Assembly (NCBI GenBank): GCA_028277745.1 | Contig: JANQFR010000008.1 | Coordinates: 1 to 33,706 of the forward strand | From: Phycisphaeraceae bacterium | Lineage (GTDB): Bacteria > Planctomycetota > Phycisphaerae > Phycisphaerales > Phycisphaeraceae | Length of the DNA stretch: 33,706 nucleotides | Reading direction: 5' to 3' | Made by a program: the position numbers and the translations under genes | Notes under the pieces: model-generated | The model's database searches: none | What the model saw: the letters and a program-made list of their open reading frames with translations, nothing else | What the model was told of the DNA's origin: nothing | Part shown: positions 31,496 to 33,706 of the stretch, one piece after another | How positions within the stretch are numbered: the first letter of the stretch is position 1 | Layout of the letters: every line of letters starts with the position of its first letter

Positions 31496-33706
31496 ATGGC
31501 GCAGACGCGATATGAGGGTTGTCTGGATCGGGTGTTTGACGTGGTGGTGGTCGGCGGCGGCTACGCCGGCTTTGCTGCGGCGATGCGGCTGCGCCGTCAG
31601 GAGCGCTCCGTGCTGCTGATCGAGCCGTGGGGCGATCTGCTGTGGGAGAGCGGCCGGGCGTTCGCATGGGACGCTGGGGACCGTGACGAGCCGTCCTGGC
31701 GGGAATTCGTCGACGACGTTGCTTCACGCGGCGGGGCCGCCGACGGCTGGATCGACGGCGCCATCGCCGAGGTGGCCGCCACCCGGCAGGTGATGGACGC
31801 CGGGTTGGATATCCTCTACTACGCGCATCCTGTCGCGGTGGAGCGTGAAGACGAGATGGTCAGCGGCCTGATCGTCGCCACCAAGTCCGGCCTGTGCCGG
31901 GTGGCGGGCCGGCAGTGGGTCGACGCGACGGAAGACGGCGCCGTGCTCCGGATGGCGGATGCGTCGATCCGCCCGCGCCCGGCGGCGCGGCGCGAAGCGA
32001 CCCTTTACCTGCAACGTGAGGAGTGGCCCGAGGAGGAGGTGCTGCTCCGTACGGCGTGGCCGAGCGAGCGAGCGGCGCGTGTGGCGATGGAAGACGACGA
32101 AGGAGTGCGGCCAGCCGTCTTGCGCGGCCTGCGCGGATTGCAGGGCGCTGCGCGTGAAGCGGTCATGAGCCATTGCAGCGTTGAAGCCTACCCCATTTAT
32201 GAATCGGCGGCCGGCGGTGTGTCCGACCTCGCGAACGTAGCCGCGGCTGCCCCGGCCCTGGCCAGGGAGGCGGTGGTCAGCCTGGCGGATCGTTTTGCGC
32301 TCGGGATCGCGGCCGCCGATCGATTGAATGGATTGACGGTCCATGAAACGTCGGCCGACGTGCTGCGCCGGCCGCTGCCGACTGTGGCGCCGGTGCGCCG
32401 CATCGAGGCCGATGTGCTGGTCGCGGGCGCCGGCACGGGCGGGGCGTTGGCGGCGATCGCGTCGGGGCGGGCCGGCGCCCGGACGTTGTGTGTCGAGCCG
32501 ATGAGTTTCGCCGGCGGCATCGGGTCCGGCGGGGGCATCCACTCGTACTACTATGGGGTCACCGGCGGCCTGCAGCAGGAGATCGACCGCACGATCAAGA
32601 CACTGATGCAGGGCCTCGGGCGGCCTCTCAGCGGCGGCCCTTTCAATCCCGACGCAAAAAAGATCGTGCTGGAGGACGAAATGGCCAAGGCCGGCGTCCG
32701 GTTCATGCCGCAGACGCTGGTGTACGGCGTCGAGACGCTCGACGGGAAGATCACCCGCGCCTTCGCCGCGTCCCCGGAGGGGCCGATCGAGATCGTGGCC
32801 CAGGCGTGGATCGACGCGACCGGCGACGGCGACCTGTGCGCGATGGCGGGCGCCTCGTTCACGATGGGGCGTGAGGGCGACGGCCTGCCCCACGCGTATT
32901 CCCAGTCTTCGGGCCAACTCCGCCGCCGCGAGCACGACGGGCTGACCATGGCGATCGTCAACTTCGACGCCGGCTGGTGCGACCCGACCGACGTCGAAGA
33001 CTTCACCCGCGCCCGCCTCGTCGGCATCGCGCAATACCTCAAGGACGCCTACGAGAACCTGGACCGGCCGACCTACATCGCCCCGGCCATCGGCCTGCGC
33101 CAGGCCCGGCAGGTCGAGACCGACTACGTCCTGACCCTGGCCGACCAGATCGAGCGCCGGCGGTTCCCCGACGCCATCGGCTTCACTGGCTGCCACTACG
33201 ACAACCACGCGGTGGACTACGAGTTTGAGTCGGACGAGGCGTTGTTCTGGATCTGGCTGAACCGCAACTGGCGCACGCCGTTTGCGTGTGAACTGAGTTA
33301 CCGCATGCTGCTTCCCCAAGGGTTAAGCAACGTGTGGATCGCATGCCGGGCGCTGGGCGTGTCGCAGGACGCCCATCACTCGTGCAGGATGCAGCGTGAC
33401 ATGCAGCGGATCGGCGAGGCGGCGGGGGACGCGGCCGCGCTCTGCGTGAAGCGGGGCGTTGATGCGCGGGACGTGCCCTTCGAGGAGCTGCGCGAGATGC
33501 TGCACGCGACCGGCGCGATCACGCTGGAGCACGCCGACGCCCCGCCGGTGTTTGGAAACCCGTGGGGGCATTCGACGGCCGAGTCGTCGTGGTTCGAGAA
33601 CGCGGTGAGCGACGCCGCCCTGGCGGAGGACCTCGCGGCCCTCGACCGCGGCGAGCCGGGCGTCGAATGCCCCCACGGGTTTCCAAACACCGGCGGGGCG
33701 TCGGCG
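31496..33706 (+). CDS. FAD-dependent oxidoreductase with two tandem FAD-binding units, 3' end beyond window
   Basis: 737 codons are visible with no stop before the right edge. Two Rossmann motifs are present: FDVVVVGGGYAGFAAAMRL (14-32) and ADVLVAGAGTGGALAAI (305-321). Each is followed about 120 residues later by a matching block, QWVDATEDGAVLRMADAS (140-157) and AWIDATGDGDLCAMAGAS (437-454), so the protein is an internal duplication. The second copy resembles the FAD_oxidored family (SFAGGIGSGGGIHS; NVWIACRALGVSQDAHHSCRM). The first is more divergent. GGTGA lies upstream of the ATG. The substrate is unknown. The divergent AraC/PocR regulator probably controls it. The frame was translated directly because it runs off the window. 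Confidence 0.85.
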   Translation, partial: MAQTRYEGCLDRVFDVVVVGGGYAGFAAAMRLRRQERSVLLIEPWGDLLWESGRAFAWDAGDRDEPSWREFVDDVASRGGAADGWIDGAIAEVAATRQVMDAGLDILYYAHPVAVEREDEMVSGLIVATKSGLCRVAGRQWVDATEDGAVLRMADASIRPRPAARREATLYLQREEWPEEEVLLRTAWPSERAARVAMEDDEGVRPAVLRGLRGLQGAAREAVMSHCSVEAYPIYESAAGGVSDLANVAAAAPALAREAVVSLADRFALGIAAADRLNGLTVHETSADVLRRPLPTVAPVRRIEADVLVAGAGTGGALAAIASGRAGARTLCVEPMSFAGGIGSGGGIHSYYYGVTGGLQQEIDRTIKTLMQGLGRPLSGGPFNPDAKKIVLEDEMAKAGVRFMPQTLVYGVETLDGKITRAFAASPEGPIEIVAQAWIDATGDGDLCAMAGASFTMGREGDGLPHAYSQSSGQLRRREHDGLTMAIVNFDAGWCDPTDVEDFTRARLVGIAQYLKDAYENLDRPTYIAPAIGLRQARQVETDYVLTLADQIERRRFPDAIGFTGCHYDNHAVDYEFESDEALFWIWLNRNWRTPFACELSYRMLLPQGLSNVWIACRALGVSQDAHHSCRMQRDMQRIGEAAGDAAALCVKRGVDARDVPFEELREMLHATGAITLEHADAPPVFGNPWGHSTAESSWFENAVSDAALAEDLAALDRGEPGVECPHGFPNTGGASA

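Noticed and set aside
31724..33319. 531-codon open frame on the minus strand opposite the FAD enzyme
   Set aside because: Shadow of the plus-strand frame, which has two Rossmann motifs and runs to the window edge.
1..33706. CRISPR arrays, insertion sequences, prophage or integration sites
   Set aside because: No regularly spaced repeats, transposase or integrase motifs, or direct-repeat target duplications were seen on reading both strands.

Overview
The window is GC-rich chromosomal DNA with short intergenic gaps, many ATGA stop/start overlaps and no mobile elements. The gene mix suggests a Planctomycetota genome, perhaps class Phycisphaerae: a PPi-type PEP carboxykinase-like protein, a divergent RNase HII, a membrane-anchored peptide-binding protein with insertions, and a pectate-lyase-like beta-helix protein. 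That placement is inferred from gene content, not from a marker gene.

Left part (1-7158): a two-gene methylmalonyl-CoA mutase operon on the minus strand (mutA, then mutB running off the left edge) diverges from a 1153-residue protein that looks like PPi-dependent PEP carboxykinase. Together they suggest a propionate/succinyl-CoA to oxaloacetate/PEP branch of central metabolism. The gap holds a convincing sigma70-like promoter for mutA with a 22-bp dyad laid over its -10 box.

Middle part (7229-19731): a surface-polysaccharide locus. Four glycosyltransferases read leftward (11434 to 7229). Reading rightward from 11588 are a Wzm-type ABC permease, a Wzt-type ATPase with a C-terminal extension, two SAM methyltransferases, a phosphoribosyltransferase-HAD fusion and a sulfotransferase. 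A further minus-strand glycosyltransferase and an O-antigen-ligase-like membrane protein follow. The picture is ABC-exported glycan, probably methylated, sulfated and possibly ribofuranosylated, then ligated to a carrier. No priming transferase or nucleotide-sugar synthesis genes are in the window.

Right part (19884-33706): an aldo-keto reductase, a small lipoprotein, an ArsC/Spx-like protein and a four-gene oligopeptide-type ABC importer with one ATPase (21689-27209). Then, on the minus strand, come a gluconokinase and a secreted beta-helix protein, a tRNA-Glu(CUC), an RNase HII homologue with an altered GRG motif, and an AraC regulator with a PocR-like sensor. That regulator diverges from an FAD oxidoreductase that carries two tandem copies of the FAD-binding unit and runs off the right edge.

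Best candidates for new biology: the phosphoribosyltransferase-HAD fusion in the glycan locus, the internally duplicated FAD enzyme, and the GYG variant of RNase HII.
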